DNA of 64,000 bases, from assembly GCF_017313785.1 (NCBI RefSeq), contig NZ_JAFLNL010000001.1, positions 1 through 64,000 on the forward strand. The letters are read 5' to 3'. Source of the stretch: Flagellimonas aurea. Its GTDB lineage: Bacteria; Bacteroidota; Bacteroidia; Flavobacteriales; Flavobacteriaceae. Below, piece by piece: positions 36,907-46,511 of the stretch (its first letter is position 1; each line of letters begins with the position of its first letter). The notes under the pieces are model-generated. The model was not told the DNA's origin and made no database searches. It worked only from the letters and a program-made list of their open reading frames with translations. A program made the position numbers and the translations under genes.

Positions 36907-39900
36907 AACCCAAATCCGATCCCAAAAGCAAAACGTAGCCCATCCACACTGTTGAAAAGCCCAAAGTTGGCCGTAAGCACATCCACTCCATTTAAGAAGA
37001 ATCCGCCTCCGTACGAATTGTGCCATTTGTCCGATTCTTCACCGGGATACCAAACGCGGCCATAGTCAAATCCTCCATAAATTCCTGGTGTTATTGGCAT
37101 CAGGCCGGTCTTCATACTCCTAAAGCTATACCTAAGGTCGGTATTTTGAAAATAGGCTGTTTTGCCGGAAAATCTTTGGAAACGGAATCCTCGCAACCCA
37201 TTGTTTCCACCAATACTGGCAGCTTGGTAAAATTCGTAGCCATCCCCGATGATAAAATGTCCCTTGAACTTGGTAGCGAGCACTAACATGCCATCTGCGG
37301 TAAGCTTGTGATCTAAGGAAAATGATGGAACCACATATCCGAACGACCTTGAGGAATCATCCAAATTGGTCTTGAAACCACCTTCGAGGGCAAATGCCAT
37401 TCCCAAAGTTGGAAAGGCCTCGTTATCGGTATTGGAATAACTGTATTCCCCATCGACCCCAAAAAAGCTCAAATGGTTTTCCTCTCCATTTTCCAAATAA
37501 AACTCATTAATGAACCTATCCTCGGTTTCCTCAATTTCAATATTCTCATAGGCCACACCCAAACGCGCCTTGGAACCAAAGAAACCACGCCACACCAATG
37601 ACGGGGCAAATCTCAAGGTTCGGATACGGACCCGGTTATAATCCAACTCCAAGGGTTCTTCATCATCATTATTGACCGTCTCGTTGCCAAAACCAAAAAA
37701 GTTTTGGGTAAAATTAGGACTGGTGAACCTCGCATGCAGCTCCAAATTCACCTTGTTGAAAATATGTGCAAATTCTCCGCGATAGCCCAAATCAAAACCA
37801 TCCGTGGCAAAATAATAGGCAGCACTTACCGTGTGTTGCTGTGTAAATGGATTTTTTCTGAAACCGTTAAAAGTATAAGTGTTGGCCAAACCTATCCTGA
37901 CACCATCATCTGGATTGAATCCTACAGTGGGCAACGTTTGATTGTTACTGCCCTTTATGTTCAGAAAGTCATACGTATTGGTATCATAATCATTAACCAA
38001 TTTTACTTTACCGCCGTAGGCTTCTTCCAAAGTGTTTTTCTTTGATTTAAAATCATAGATCAGAAGCTTTCTGGAATCTTCCGAGACTTTATAAACGTCA
38101 TTGTTTTGACCTCCAGCGATACGCACTTTTATTTTTGATGTTCCCGTGTTGGCCTCAAAGACATCTCCATCATCAAGTCCATAAATCCATATTTCTTTGG
38201 TAAAATCGGGACTATACACCTTATTGAAGAACAGATCCGTATACTCCCCTTCTTTGATTCGGTACGCCCTCACCTCAACATCACCATTGGGAAGGGAAGT
38301 AATATTGAAATAATCATCTTTATCCGTGCCCGTAATTACACTATATTTGTTCAAAACGGCATAGTACTCACGTGCCGTTTCCACCAAGTTTTCTTTTCGG
38401 GCCAAAAGTATGTTTTTGATTTCGGTCAAGGTTTCGTCCCTTACCTCTTCGGGAAAAGCCAAAAAAGCCTCGTCGATTATTTCACCTGTCAGGTTTTGTT
38501 GAATAAACTTGGCCTGCTCTACCCACATTTTCATATCGGTTTCTGTAAGCAAGGCCATATCCAAGGCAAAGGTTCGGGGTGAAGATGTCAACCCTTTCAC
38601 GCTTCTAACCTCTTCATGGAATCCTTCAAAAATACGGAGCGCCGGAACTGCCCTGGATCCAAAGTTCATAATAATACCATCTCCCCAGCGGGAAAACACC
38701 TGATCCCTATCCCGGGCAATAGGTTTGTATACCTTGTTTCCGTCTTCGGTTTTAAATTCTGCCCAACGCCATTGGTCCACATGCCTGTCCCAATCCCCGA
38801 TCAAAATATCGAACAATCTGGCCTTTACATACTCCTTTTGATCAATACTGTACTCCTCATCTTCCCGGAGCTTGTCCATAAGATCGTAGGTACTTTCTAT
38901 TTTCTTGGTGTATCCGAAGCTTTCCAGATTATCGTGGTCATCGGAAACATGTTCCTCGATCATGTACAGGCCATCACCGAACTCCTTGTTGTAATCGCCC
39001 AAAACAGATTGCTTTGGCACATAGTACAGTTTAGGGTTCGTATGGTACATTCCAAGCGCGTCCGATAGTCTATCAATGGTAAATGGCGCATATGGATGCG
39101 CACCTGTATATAGATCCAACAACAATTTTTCGGGGTATGTGTCTTCGAACTTTCCAATGACGTATTGATCTTGAAAAGCTATGGCCTGGAGGTATCGCTC
39201 AGCACTTTTTCGCAAGCCCCTCATTACATACTCCCTACCATCTTTATCGGCCAATCGCAATGAGTTGGATTGATTCCCGCCTCCTTTTCGAACAACGGTC
39301 AACCCTCCAAAGAGGGTATCCAACCGAACGGTGGGTGCCTTTACTTTGGTCCCATAGTACTTCCTATACCTTTCGCCCCATAGCAATTTGTGAAACCCAC
39401 TCTTCTCGATCTCTTCAGGTTCGTATACGGACGCCATTTTATACGGAGGAAAATCCTCGGCCAGCCCTAGCTTTTCAGTGGATCTATCGGGAGGTAGCAC
39501 TTCAGTTTGATATAGCAGTACAGTTGCATTGGCATCGGCACTATAAAACTCGACTTGAGACGAGCCATCCGTATACACCCTTAAAATTGCATAGCCAGTT
39601 TTACCTGTTGAAAATTTACTGCCGTTCAGCAGTCGGGTGGTGCCTGTTTTGGCTCCAGCACCACTTACAATCTGAGGTTTCCCATACTCCTCGATATACT
39701 GAAGCGTATGCTCGTGACCGGACGCAAATATGATCTTATCGGAATATTGGGAAAGGGTCACAACTCTTTGCTTAAGCTCGTTATACTTTCTGTTGGATAT
39801 ATCTTCCGAAGTGGCTCCTGAAGTTTTTCGAAGCAGATTAATGGCAGACCCCAAAATAGGCAATGGCACTTTTCCTCCGCTGGGATATATTCCTTGCCTA

Positions 39901-40616
39901 AATGAAAATTGACCGCCGTGCGAACCGTAGGTAAACATAGGATGGTGCATGGCCAAAATGATGGTCTTATCCCTGTTTTTTTTGATTATACTCTCCAGTT
40001 CCTCAAAAAAACGGTTTCTGCTCTTTATTTCGCAATCATCATTTATAGTTGGGTGCTTGTCCCAATTTACAATGTACCACTCTGTATCAATGGCGACGAG
40101 CAGGACCTTGTCATTGATCTCTATCTCCTCGATGGGGCATCCGTTCTCTGGCTGAAAAGCATCATTATCATCCAGTGCATCCTCCACATATTCTTCTTCA
40201 CGTTTTAGGCCTTTGAGCCCCTCGGTATACCAATCATGGTTTCCGGGGATAAAGAGCTTTTTGCCCTTGTAGTTGTCCAAAGTGCTCAATTGGGCATCCA
40301 AATGGTTCTTGGCTTCCAAATAGGCAATGGTGGAATCCTTTTTATCGGGCAGGCCAGCAGGATAAATATTATCTCCCAAAAAGATTGCGGTACTATTGGC
40401 ATCGGCCTGATCTAAAACTTTTTTAAACGCTTTTAGAGTAGGATTCACATCGCCCAATGGAGATTTCCCGGCATCGCCGATCAGATAAAATGTGTGTTCT
40501 ACCTCTTTTTCGATGCGAACATTGTATGCGGAAAAAGGCTCCGCATATTTGGTCTCATAGGTAGCGCAACCCATTGCCAAGACCCACAAGAAGAGAATAA
40601 AGTAATGTTTCTTCAT
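36903..40616 (-). CDS. Metallophosphatase / kinase-like / Omp85 beta-barrel fusion lipoprotein
   Basis: The 1237-residue protein has lipid Cys17 (AMGC). Residues 40-330 form a calcineurin-like metallophosphatase with GDAG (47-50), GDNIY (81-85), GNHDW (125-129), MHHPMF and GHEHT. The middle, about 450-700, has EYVMRGLRK, GLYMIEEHV, DWDRHVDQW near 607 and ARDRDQVF near 634, an arrangement resembling atypical kinases such as HipA/CotH/PI3K-like folds. From about 920 the sequence becomes an outer-membrane barrel of the bacterial surface antigen/Omp85 kind, with GLRGFRFQRFSGK near the end and a final Phe. A GTG lies two codons upstream, and the ATG at 40616 was taken. It probably acts at the outer membrane. 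Confidence 0.8.
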   Translation of the reverse strand: MKKHYFILFLWVLAMGCATYETKYAEPFSAYNVRIEKEVEHTFYLIGDAGKSPLGDVNPTLKAFKKVLDQADANSTAIFLGDNIYPAGLPDKKDSTIAYLEAKNHLDAQLSTLDNYKGKKLFIPGNHDWYTEGLKGLKREEEYVEDALDDNDAFQPENGCPIEEIEINDKVLLVAIDTEWYIVNWDKHPTINDDCEIKSRNRFFEELESIIKKNRDKTIILAMHHPMFTYGSHGGQFSFRQGIYPSGGKVPLPILGSAINLLRKTSGATSEDISNRKYNELKQRVVTLSQYSDKIIFASGHEHTLQYIEEYGKPQIVSGAGAKTGTTRLLNGSKFSTGKTGYAILRVYTDGSSQVEFYSADANATVLLYQTEVLPPDRSTEKLGLAEDFPPYKMASVYEPEEIEKSGFHKLLWGERYRKYYGTKVKAPTVRLDTLFGGLTVVRKGGGNQSNSLRLADKDGREYVMRGLRKSAERYLQAIAFQDQYVIGKFEDTYPEKLLLDLYTGAHPYAPFTIDRLSDALGMYHTNPKLYYVPKQSVLGDYNKEFGDGLYMIEEHVSDDHDNLESFGYTKKIESTYDLMDKLREDEEYSIDQKEYVKARLFDILIGDWDRHVDQWRWAEFKTEDGNKVYKPIARDRDQVFSRWGDGIIMNFGSRAVPALRIFEGFHEEVRSVKGLTSSPRTFALDMALLTETDMKMWVEQAKFIQQNLTGEIIDEAFLAFPEEVRDETLTEIKNILLARKENLVETAREYYAVLNKYSVITGTDKDDYFNITSLPNGDVEVRAYRIKEGEYTDLFFNKVYSPDFTKEIWIYGLDDGDVFEANTGTSKIKVRIAGGQNNDVYKVSEDSRKLLIYDFKSKKNTLEEAYGGKVKLVNDYDTNTYDFLNIKGSNNQTLPTVGFNPDDGVRIGLANTYTFNGFRKNPFTQQHTVSAAYYFATDGFDLGYRGEFAHIFNKVNLELHARFTSPNFTQNFFGFGNETVNNDDEEPLELDYNRVRIRTLRFAPSLVWRGFFGSKARLGVAYENIEIEETEDRFINEFYLENGEENHLSFFGVDGEYSYSNTDNEAFPTLGMAFALEGGFKTNLDDSSRSFGYVVPSFSLDHKLTADGMLVLATKFKGHFIIGDGYEFYQAASIGGNNGLRGFRFQRFSGKTAYFQNTDLRYSFRSMKTGLMPITPGIYGGFDYGRVWYPGEESDKWHNSYGGGFFLNGVDVLTANFGLFNSVDGLRFAFGIGFGF

Positions 40617-40669
40617 ATACACGAGGTTGATTCCAAAATTTTGTAATTTGGATGCTCTAATCTGGAACT

Positions 40670-41863
40670 ATGTCGGAAATCGTTGAAAAAACTGAACACT
40701 TTGTTTCTGAACTACTAACAAAAGAACTAGATGCAAGGTTCTTGTACCACAACTTGCGACATACCCAAAGAGTAGTCAAAAGTACTAAAGAATTGCTCAA
40801 CTATTATAACCTGAGCGAAGTTGACAACGAAAGGTTAATGCTAGCTGCATGGCTTCACGATACGGGGCACACCAAAGGTTGGGAAAACCATGAGGAAAAC
40901 AGTTGTGAGATTGCCAGGGATTTTCTCCAAAAGAATGACTATGACCCGGAAGGAATCGAACAGGTTTGTTCCTTGATCATGGTCACCAAAATGTGCAACG
41001 AGCCCTCCAATTTGATGGAAGGAATCATCAGGGATGCCGACATATCCCATTTTGCCAAAAAAAGCTATTGGGAGACTACGGATTTCTTAAAGGAAGAACT
41101 TAAGGCATTGGGAGTCGCCGATTATTCGAACAAGGAATGGCGGGACAAAAACATTAAAATGTTCCGCACCAAACATAATTTCTTCACTGACTATGCCAAG
41201 GAAAATTGGGAAGAAGGTAAACAACAGAACCTAAAAAAATTGTTGAAAGAAAAGAAAGAAGAAAAAAAGATTGCCAAAAAAGAGGCACTAAAGGCCAAGT
41301 ACAAGAATGAGAGTCCCGATAGAAGCGTTCAAACCCTCTACCGGGTCACGCTAAAAAATCACTTGAAGTTGAGCGATATTGCCGATACCAAAGCAAACAT
41401 ATTACTGTCGGTCAACGCTATAATAATTTCGTTGGTGCTCGCCAATTTATTGACCAAGTTGGACAATCCATCCAACACCTATATGATCTATCCTACCTTG
41501 ATTTTGATCATGTTCAGTATTGTTTCCATGGTGCTTTCCGTATTGGCCACCAGACCCAATGTTACGAGCGGCAAATTCACCAAGGAAGATGTGGAAGAAA
41601 GAAAGGTCAATCTTTTGTTTTTTGGAAACTTTCATAAAATGGAGCTTTCTGAATACGAATGGGCCTTAAAAGAGTTGGTAAAGGATAAGGATTATGTATA
41701 CTCTTCCTTGACCAAAGACCTGTATTACTTGGGCATTGTCCTTAACAAAAAGTATAAAATACTGCGGATTACCTATAACATTTTTATGTTGGGCATGATT
41801 CTTTCGGTAATCTCTTTTATAATTGCCTTTAGGTATTTTGGCCCGGAAAGGTTGATTTTCTAA
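40670..41863 (+). CDS. HD phosphohydrolase domain fused to a Pycsar-effector-like transmembrane domain
   Basis: The 397-residue protein begins with an HD domain: His31 (HTQRVV), the HD pair His63-Asp64 (WLHDTGHTKG), and RDADISHF. This fold hydrolyses nucleotides or cyclic nucleotides. A Lys/Glu-rich coiled coil follows at about 181-215. From about 230 it matches the DUF5706/Pycsar effector type: SDIADTKANILLSVNAIIISL, membrane helices near 242-264, 272-297 and 367-390. In Pycsar systems this membrane module is triggered by cyclic pyrimidines, but no nucleotide cyclase is present here. It converges on the GAF gene with one base between stops. Confidence 0.85.
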   Translation: MSEIVEKTEHFVSELLTKELDARFLYHNLRHTQRVVKSTKELLNYYNLSEVDNERLMLAAWLHDTGHTKGWENHEENSCEIARDFLQKNDYDPEGIEQVCSLIMVTKMCNEPSNLMEGIIRDADISHFAKKSYWETTDFLKEELKALGVADYSNKEWRDKNIKMFRTKHNFFTDYAKENWEEGKQQNLKKLLKEKKEEKKIAKKEALKAKYKNESPDRSVQTLYRVTLKNHLKLSDIADTKANILLSVNAIIISLVLANLLTKLDNPSNTYMIYPTLILIMFSIVSMVLSVLATRPNVTSGKFTKEDVEERKVNLLFFGNFHKMELSEYEWALKELVKDKDYVYSSLTKDLYYLGIVLNKKYKILRITYNIFMLGMILSVISFIIAFRYFGPERLIF

Positions 41864-41864
41864 C

Positions 41865-44240
41865 CTAAGCGTTCAGTTCTTCCATTAAATCATCGTAAGT
41901 ATAGGTGCGCTCCGATTTTTTGTCCTTTTGATAAAGAATCTCTGCCCGTATTGCCTTTAATCCAGATACACCTTGGACACCTTCGAGCTCCACGATTTCA
42001 ATATTGTTGGTAAAATAACCTTTCGCCTTCAGAAAGCTGATATATCGCAAATATTCCCTTTCATCTTTACGCTGGGAATACACAATGGCCAATTTGCCCT
42101 TTTGTGTCAAACGCTCATTGGTTCCCTTAATGAACGATTTATCGATACGTTTTTTTATGACTTCGTACCTGGCATTGTAGGTGCCGTCCACATCAAACCG
42201 TTTTTCGTCCATCCTAAAACGAATGGCCAAGGAGGTGCTGTAGACCAATACCAATGAGGCCACATCCAGTTTTACCGGCAAATGTGGTTTTAGACTATAG
42301 TACTTGTTTTCCATTTCGCACATTACCTGTAACTGCCACAACCTAAGATTGCTCAGGAAAAGTTCGTTGAACTCCCTATCCTTGGCAATGGAGCTGCCTA
42401 TGTAGATATTATGCTCAACACCATCGGTCTTGTAGCGTTCAAAATAATGTGGGAACATGGCCTGGGCCTCCTCCTGTCTCTTGTCCAAAAGAGCGGCCAG
42501 TTTCATATTGGCCTCCATTACACTGTTATCGTAATTTCTACGATGGTCGTAATAGCTTTCGGTGGATTTGTCTATCTTCTCATTATATTTTTCGAGCAAG
42601 GCTGCAATTTCTTTGTCCTCCTTTTGAAGATGATCAAAAACAGGGTCTACTTCCTCCTGTACAAAATCAAAAACAGCTTGTTCCGTATGGGTAAACAAGG
42701 CCTCCTTCACTTCGTTGAGATAGTTGTTCACCCTGAACATCAATTCCTCATAAATGGGAAGCTTATATTTTTTGAAGGCCACTTCCAAAATATCGTTGAT
42801 TTCGGAAAGTTGTATCATCAAATCCCTTTGAATGGCCAGATTTCGTTGCTGTGAAGAGTCTTTGATGTCTATTTGCCCGTACAATGGATATACGTCCTTG
42901 AAAACAACTTCTTTGAACACGGCTTCGTTCCCTGAAAGTTCGTCTGCCATAAAACGCTTGGCCTCTTCCTGGAACTTCCAATAAACGGATGGGTGTACAG
43001 AGGTACATTCGTGTTGGATCACGGCATCGATCAGGTTTTCTTCCTCCTCGATAGTTCGCATAACCGCTGCAACAATGTATGGCATTACATCGTTCAGCTT
43101 GTTTGCGTTCACACTGTTCAGCTCGTTCACCTTGCCAGAGACAAGCTCCAACACCCCCAATAAGTTCCCGTTCACGGCAATCGGCGCCAAAATGGCACTC
43201 TTTATACCCTGTTCCATCAAACTTTTATAGGGCTCCACATCTCTATCAGATCCTTCAAAGTATTTTTCGACATTGGATATGGCAAAGTACTTGTTCTCCT
43301 TGAACAACTTTCCATGGGTATAGTCACAGAATGTGGAGTCGCATTCCTCCATATCCTTGCCATTTAGGATATAGCTCTCCATCCCCTTGCCATAAATCTT
43401 AAAGAAACGATTGGCCCCGGCATCATACCCGGAAAATCCGACCTTAATATCCTTTAGGTTAAAGAATGACCTGAAGGTTTCCTCAAAACTTTCCATAAAG
43501 GTCTCGTTGCCCCGTTGCGCACGTCCAATCAATGTTGATTTGATCTCCGAAACGGAATGTTCCGTAGTTACATCGAACATATTGGCAATAACAAAGCCTT
43601 TGGCTATAAAACTGTTTGGCGGAATTTTATCCTTCCAGATGTCGAGGTTATAGAAGTTATCCAACAACTCGTCCACATCATCCTGCGTAAGCTCCTTTGC
43701 TTTTTCTGTTGGAATGATTTCCATAAAATCCGCATTGTACAAGATTCTATACCTGCGCATTACCCCATTGAGGTCTGGAATGTCGTAAAAAAACGGCCGT
43801 TTAATATCCAGATTATACCCGTAATAAAATTTTAGAATCACCGTACACCGCATGATGTACCCAAATTCCATGGGTATGTTCATAATCTCCAAATCAAAAT
43901 CCTCTCCTGCATCTTTTAGAATCTGACGAAAGCGTTCCGAGGAATTGAACACCAAATTTTCAAAAGGTGTAGATGCCGTTTTGATCTCGTTCTTCGTCAA
44001 AATGGGGGAAAAGGAATCTTCCAAAATCACTCGAATCACATCCTTGTGTTTTTCCAACAAGGACAAATCGGTGAAGCCTTCCCTCAACACTGGGTAGGGT
44101 GCCTGTGTATCCAGTACATATTTTGCCCGGTCCACTTCATGAGCGTTTTCGCTGTTCAGCAATTCGTCGTAATGCTCCAATAACTTATTGAAGCTTACCA
44201 ACTGAACCAGTGGGCTTTCTGAATTGAGGTCTTGATTCAT
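41865..44240 (-). CDS. GAF-domain protein, cytosolic, function unknown
   Basis: The 791-residue protein lacks a signal peptide or membrane segment. A GAF domain occupies roughly 265-390 (CDSTFCDYTHGKLFKENKYF, then ILAPIAVNGNLLGVLELVSG). Long helical regions flank it, including FVQEEVDPVFDHLQKEDKEI. No kinase, HTH or cyclase output domain is visible. GAF domains sense small ligands such as cyclic nucleotides, or redox state. It is divergent from the metallophosphatase gene at 44358 and convergent with the HD-Pycsar-like gene. Confidence 0.75.
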   Translation of the reverse strand: MNQDLNSESPLVQLVSFNKLLEHYDELLNSENAHEVDRAKYVLDTQAPYPVLREGFTDLSLLEKHKDVIRVILEDSFSPILTKNEIKTASTPFENLVFNSSERFRQILKDAGEDFDLEIMNIPMEFGYIMRCTVILKFYYGYNLDIKRPFFYDIPDLNGVMRRYRILYNADFMEIIPTEKAKELTQDDVDELLDNFYNLDIWKDKIPPNSFIAKGFVIANMFDVTTEHSVSEIKSTLIGRAQRGNETFMESFEETFRSFFNLKDIKVGFSGYDAGANRFFKIYGKGMESYILNGKDMEECDSTFCDYTHGKLFKENKYFAISNVEKYFEGSDRDVEPYKSLMEQGIKSAILAPIAVNGNLLGVLELVSGKVNELNSVNANKLNDVMPYIVAAVMRTIEEEENLIDAVIQHECTSVHPSVYWKFQEEAKRFMADELSGNEAVFKEVVFKDVYPLYGQIDIKDSSQQRNLAIQRDLMIQLSEINDILEVAFKKYKLPIYEELMFRVNNYLNEVKEALFTHTEQAVFDFVQEEVDPVFDHLQKEDKEIAALLEKYNEKIDKSTESYYDHRRNYDNSVMEANMKLAALLDKRQEEAQAMFPHYFERYKTDGVEHNIYIGSSIAKDREFNELFLSNLRLWQLQVMCEMENKYYSLKPHLPVKLDVASLVLVYSTSLAIRFRMDEKRFDVDGTYNARYEVIKKRIDKSFIKGTNERLTQKGKLAIVYSQRKDEREYLRYISFLKAKGYFTNNIEIVELEGVQGVSGLKAIRAEILYQKDKKSERTYTYDDLMEELNA

Positions 44241-44357
44241 ACCAGCGTTAGTCGAGGTTTAGTCCACAAAGTTACAAAAAGTAAAAATGCGACTCCATTA
44301 TTGGATATCTTTATGGACAAATCGTCAATTTTAAGGATATTTAGCAAAAACTTTTTC

Positions 44358-45254
44358 ATGTCCTCCTCAACCCGTTTAGACAGAGCATATCGGAACGCCA
44401 TCACGATTCCGTTCAACGAGGATTCAAAATTCATCTTCTTTAGTGATTGCCATCGTGGAGACAACAGTTTTGCCGACGATTTTGCGAACAACCGTAATAT
44501 TTATTTTCATGCCCTCAACCATTATTATAGGGAAGGTTTCCACTATATAGAACTTGGTGATGGCGATGAGCTATGGGAGAACATTAGTTTTGATGCTATT
44601 TTTGAGGCGCATAAAAACGTATATCAACTTTTGCGAAGGTTTCATTTGGAAAAGCGGCTCCATATGCTCTGGGGCAACCACGACATGGTATACCGAGACC
44701 CGGATTACGTCAACAAACATCTTTCGCATTATTTTGAACCCATCGATGGGTCCGATAAAGAACTTTTTGAAGGAATCACCTATCATGAAGCACTTATTTT
44801 AAAACATACCAAAACGGGTCAGGAACTTTTTTGTGTTCACGGCCATCAGGCCGATTGGTGGAATTATGTGTGCTGGCGAATTGGTAGGTTCTTAGTGCGT
44901 ATCTTATGGAAACCCCTACAGGTAGTGGGCATAGCGGACCCCACCAGTCCGGCCAAAAACTATAAGGAACTTATCCGTATCGAAAAGCGGATCAAACGTT
45001 GGATACTCAAAAAAGACTTGCTGGTCACTTTAGCAGGACATACGCATAGACCCCGATTTCCAGAGCCGGGTCAAATTCCCTTTTTTAACGATGGTAGCTG
45101 TGTTCACCCAAGAAGTATTACGGGCATCGAAATCGTGGACGGCAAAATATCCCTGATCAAATGGTACATTGACACCAAACCCGATGGAACGCTGCAAATT
45201 GTAAGGGTCCTTTTGGAAGGCCCACAAAAATTAACAGATTACCAGAAGGCGTAA
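44358..45254 (+). CDS. Calcineurin-like metallophosphatase (UDP-2,3-diacylglucosamine hydrolase-like)
   Basis: The 298-residue enzyme shows the five metallophosphatase blocks: FFSDCHRGDN, IELGDGDELWEN, LWGNHDMVY, CVHGHQADWW and LAGHTHRPRF. The spacing and the CHRGD variant suit the LpxH-like side of the superfamily, yet the substrate may differ. The frame stays open upstream to 44232, overlapping the divergent gene's start; the ATG at 44358 (MSSSTRLDRAY) gives the common N-terminus. The AraC-type gene follows after two bases, so they are likely co-transcribed. Confidence 0.8.
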   Translation: MSSSTRLDRAYRNAITIPFNEDSKFIFFSDCHRGDNSFADDFANNRNIYFHALNHYYREGFHYIELGDGDELWENISFDAIFEAHKNVYQLLRRFHLEKRLHMLWGNHDMVYRDPDYVNKHLSHYFEPIDGSDKELFEGITYHEALILKHTKTGQELFCVHGHQADWWNYVCWRIGRFLVRILWKPLQVVGIADPTSPAKNYKELIRIEKRIKRWILKKDLLVTLAGHTHRPRFPEPGQIPFFNDGSCVHPRSITGIEIVDGKISLIKWYIDTKPDGTLQIVRVLLEGPQKLTDYQKA

Positions 45255-45256
45255 AA

Positions 45257-46420
45257 ATGGATAAGGTACAATACATTCTGGACCAAATCCCTATTCGGCA
45301 CGACCTCTCGTCCCATATTATGCTATTGGGCATCGTCCAAGGTTTTTTTCTGGCATTTGTCATTTTTTTGAGGGGCAAGCGAAAATCTGCCATCAATCTC
45401 CTCGGATGGTCACTTTTAATACAGTGTTTGGTCTTTTTGGATGTTTATCTATGCTATACCGGGCTCATCAAATACGTTATCCATTTTAACGATTCCACTG
45501 AGTTTCTGGTGCTGCTGATCATGCCCACGATGTACTTTTTTTTGTACACCTTATTGGAACGGGAACACTTTACTTTTAAAAAACACTGGCCCCATTTTGT
45601 GCTTCCAGTGCTATACGCCATTTCCCAGTTCAATTATTATACAAGTCCTATTGAGGTAAAAATCAATGCGTATCTAGGGGCATATTACCGGAATATGGAA
45701 TTTTTGGATGTACCACAGACCATGGACTACTCTTATCATTTAATAAAAGACAAGTTTAGATGGTTGGTGCTGTTCAATTTTGCACTTTACTTTTTCCTAT
45801 CACTAAAATTGGTGCTCAAAAACCGAAAAAAAGGTTGGAAAGCTCCCAAGAATGTAAAAGTGGACAAATACATCTTTTCAAGGAACACTGTGGTCATATT
45901 TCTATTGCTCATGATCACCCTTCTTTTAATTTATCTCAACTATGATGATGATGGTGGAGATCATATCATTGGCATGGTACAGACCATCACCATATTCATC
46001 ACCTCATTTTTTGTCCTTTCCGAATCACGCTTTTTCGAAAATTCATGGATTGCGGACAAATATGAAACCCTCTCGGCAAATTCCATTGATTTTAAAACGC
46101 TGGACGAATCCGTATCAGGTTCCAACGAATTCATCAAGCCGGACATCAACCTAAAAAAAGTGGCCGAACAATTGGGTACCAATAGCAATACCGTTTCCAA
46201 GCTCATAAATTCTGAAACCGGCACCAATTTCAACGACTACATCAACCAAAAAAGAATTGTGTTGGCGCAAAAAAGGTTGCTGGATGATGAGTTCAAACAA
46301 CTCACTGTTGAAGCCATTGGCGAATCGGTCGGGTTTAGGTCCAAATCGGCATTTTACAATGCCTTTAAAAAACATACCGGTCAGTCTCCATCTTCATTTA
46401 TGAAGCAAAACAAGGAGTAA
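45257..46420 (+). CDS. Membrane-anchored AraC-family regulator
   Basis: The 387-residue protein has about seven N-terminal transmembrane helices (20-250) and a cytosolic AraC/HTH_18 domain at the C-terminus, from about residue 288. The two helix-turn-helix segments are LKKVAEQLGTNSNTVSKLIN and VEAIGESVGFRSKSAFYNAF, followed by KKHTGQSPSSF. This 7TM-AraC design, common in flavobacteria, would sense a membrane or periplasmic signal and bind DNA. The neighbouring acyltransferase gene is a possible target. Confidence 0.88.
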   Translation: MDKVQYILDQIPIRHDLSSHIMLLGIVQGFFLAFVIFLRGKRKSAINLLGWSLLIQCLVFLDVYLCYTGLIKYVIHFNDSTEFLVLLIMPTMYFFLYTLLEREHFTFKKHWPHFVLPVLYAISQFNYYTSPIEVKINAYLGAYYRNMEFLDVPQTMDYSYHLIKDKFRWLVLFNFALYFFLSLKLVLKNRKKGWKAPKNVKVDKYIFSRNTVVIFLLLMITLLLIYLNYDDDGGDHIIGMVQTITIFITSFFVLSESRFFENSWIADKYETLSANSIDFKTLDESVSGSNEFIKPDINLKKVAEQLGTNSNTVSKLINSETGTNFNDYINQKRIVLAQKRLLDDEFKQLTVEAIGESVGFRSKSAFYNAFKKHTGQSPSSFMKQNKE

Positions 46421-46511
46421 TTTCTCCACAATTGCAATTCAGGACGTTTCCCCAACCAAAAAACATAAGCTGATCCCCCTTCTTTTTCACCTTTGGGAAA
46501 AATTTTAAAAA

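Noticed and set aside
36903..40616. Splitting the phosphatase-barrel protein into two genes
   Set aside because: The reading frame is continuous from the signal peptide to the terminal Phe, with domain-linking sequence, so a single fusion is the simplest reading.
44232..44357. A longer start for the metallophosphatase at 44232
   Set aside because: It would overlap the start of the divergent GAF gene. The ATG at 44358 begins the usual N-terminus MSSSTRLDRAYRN.
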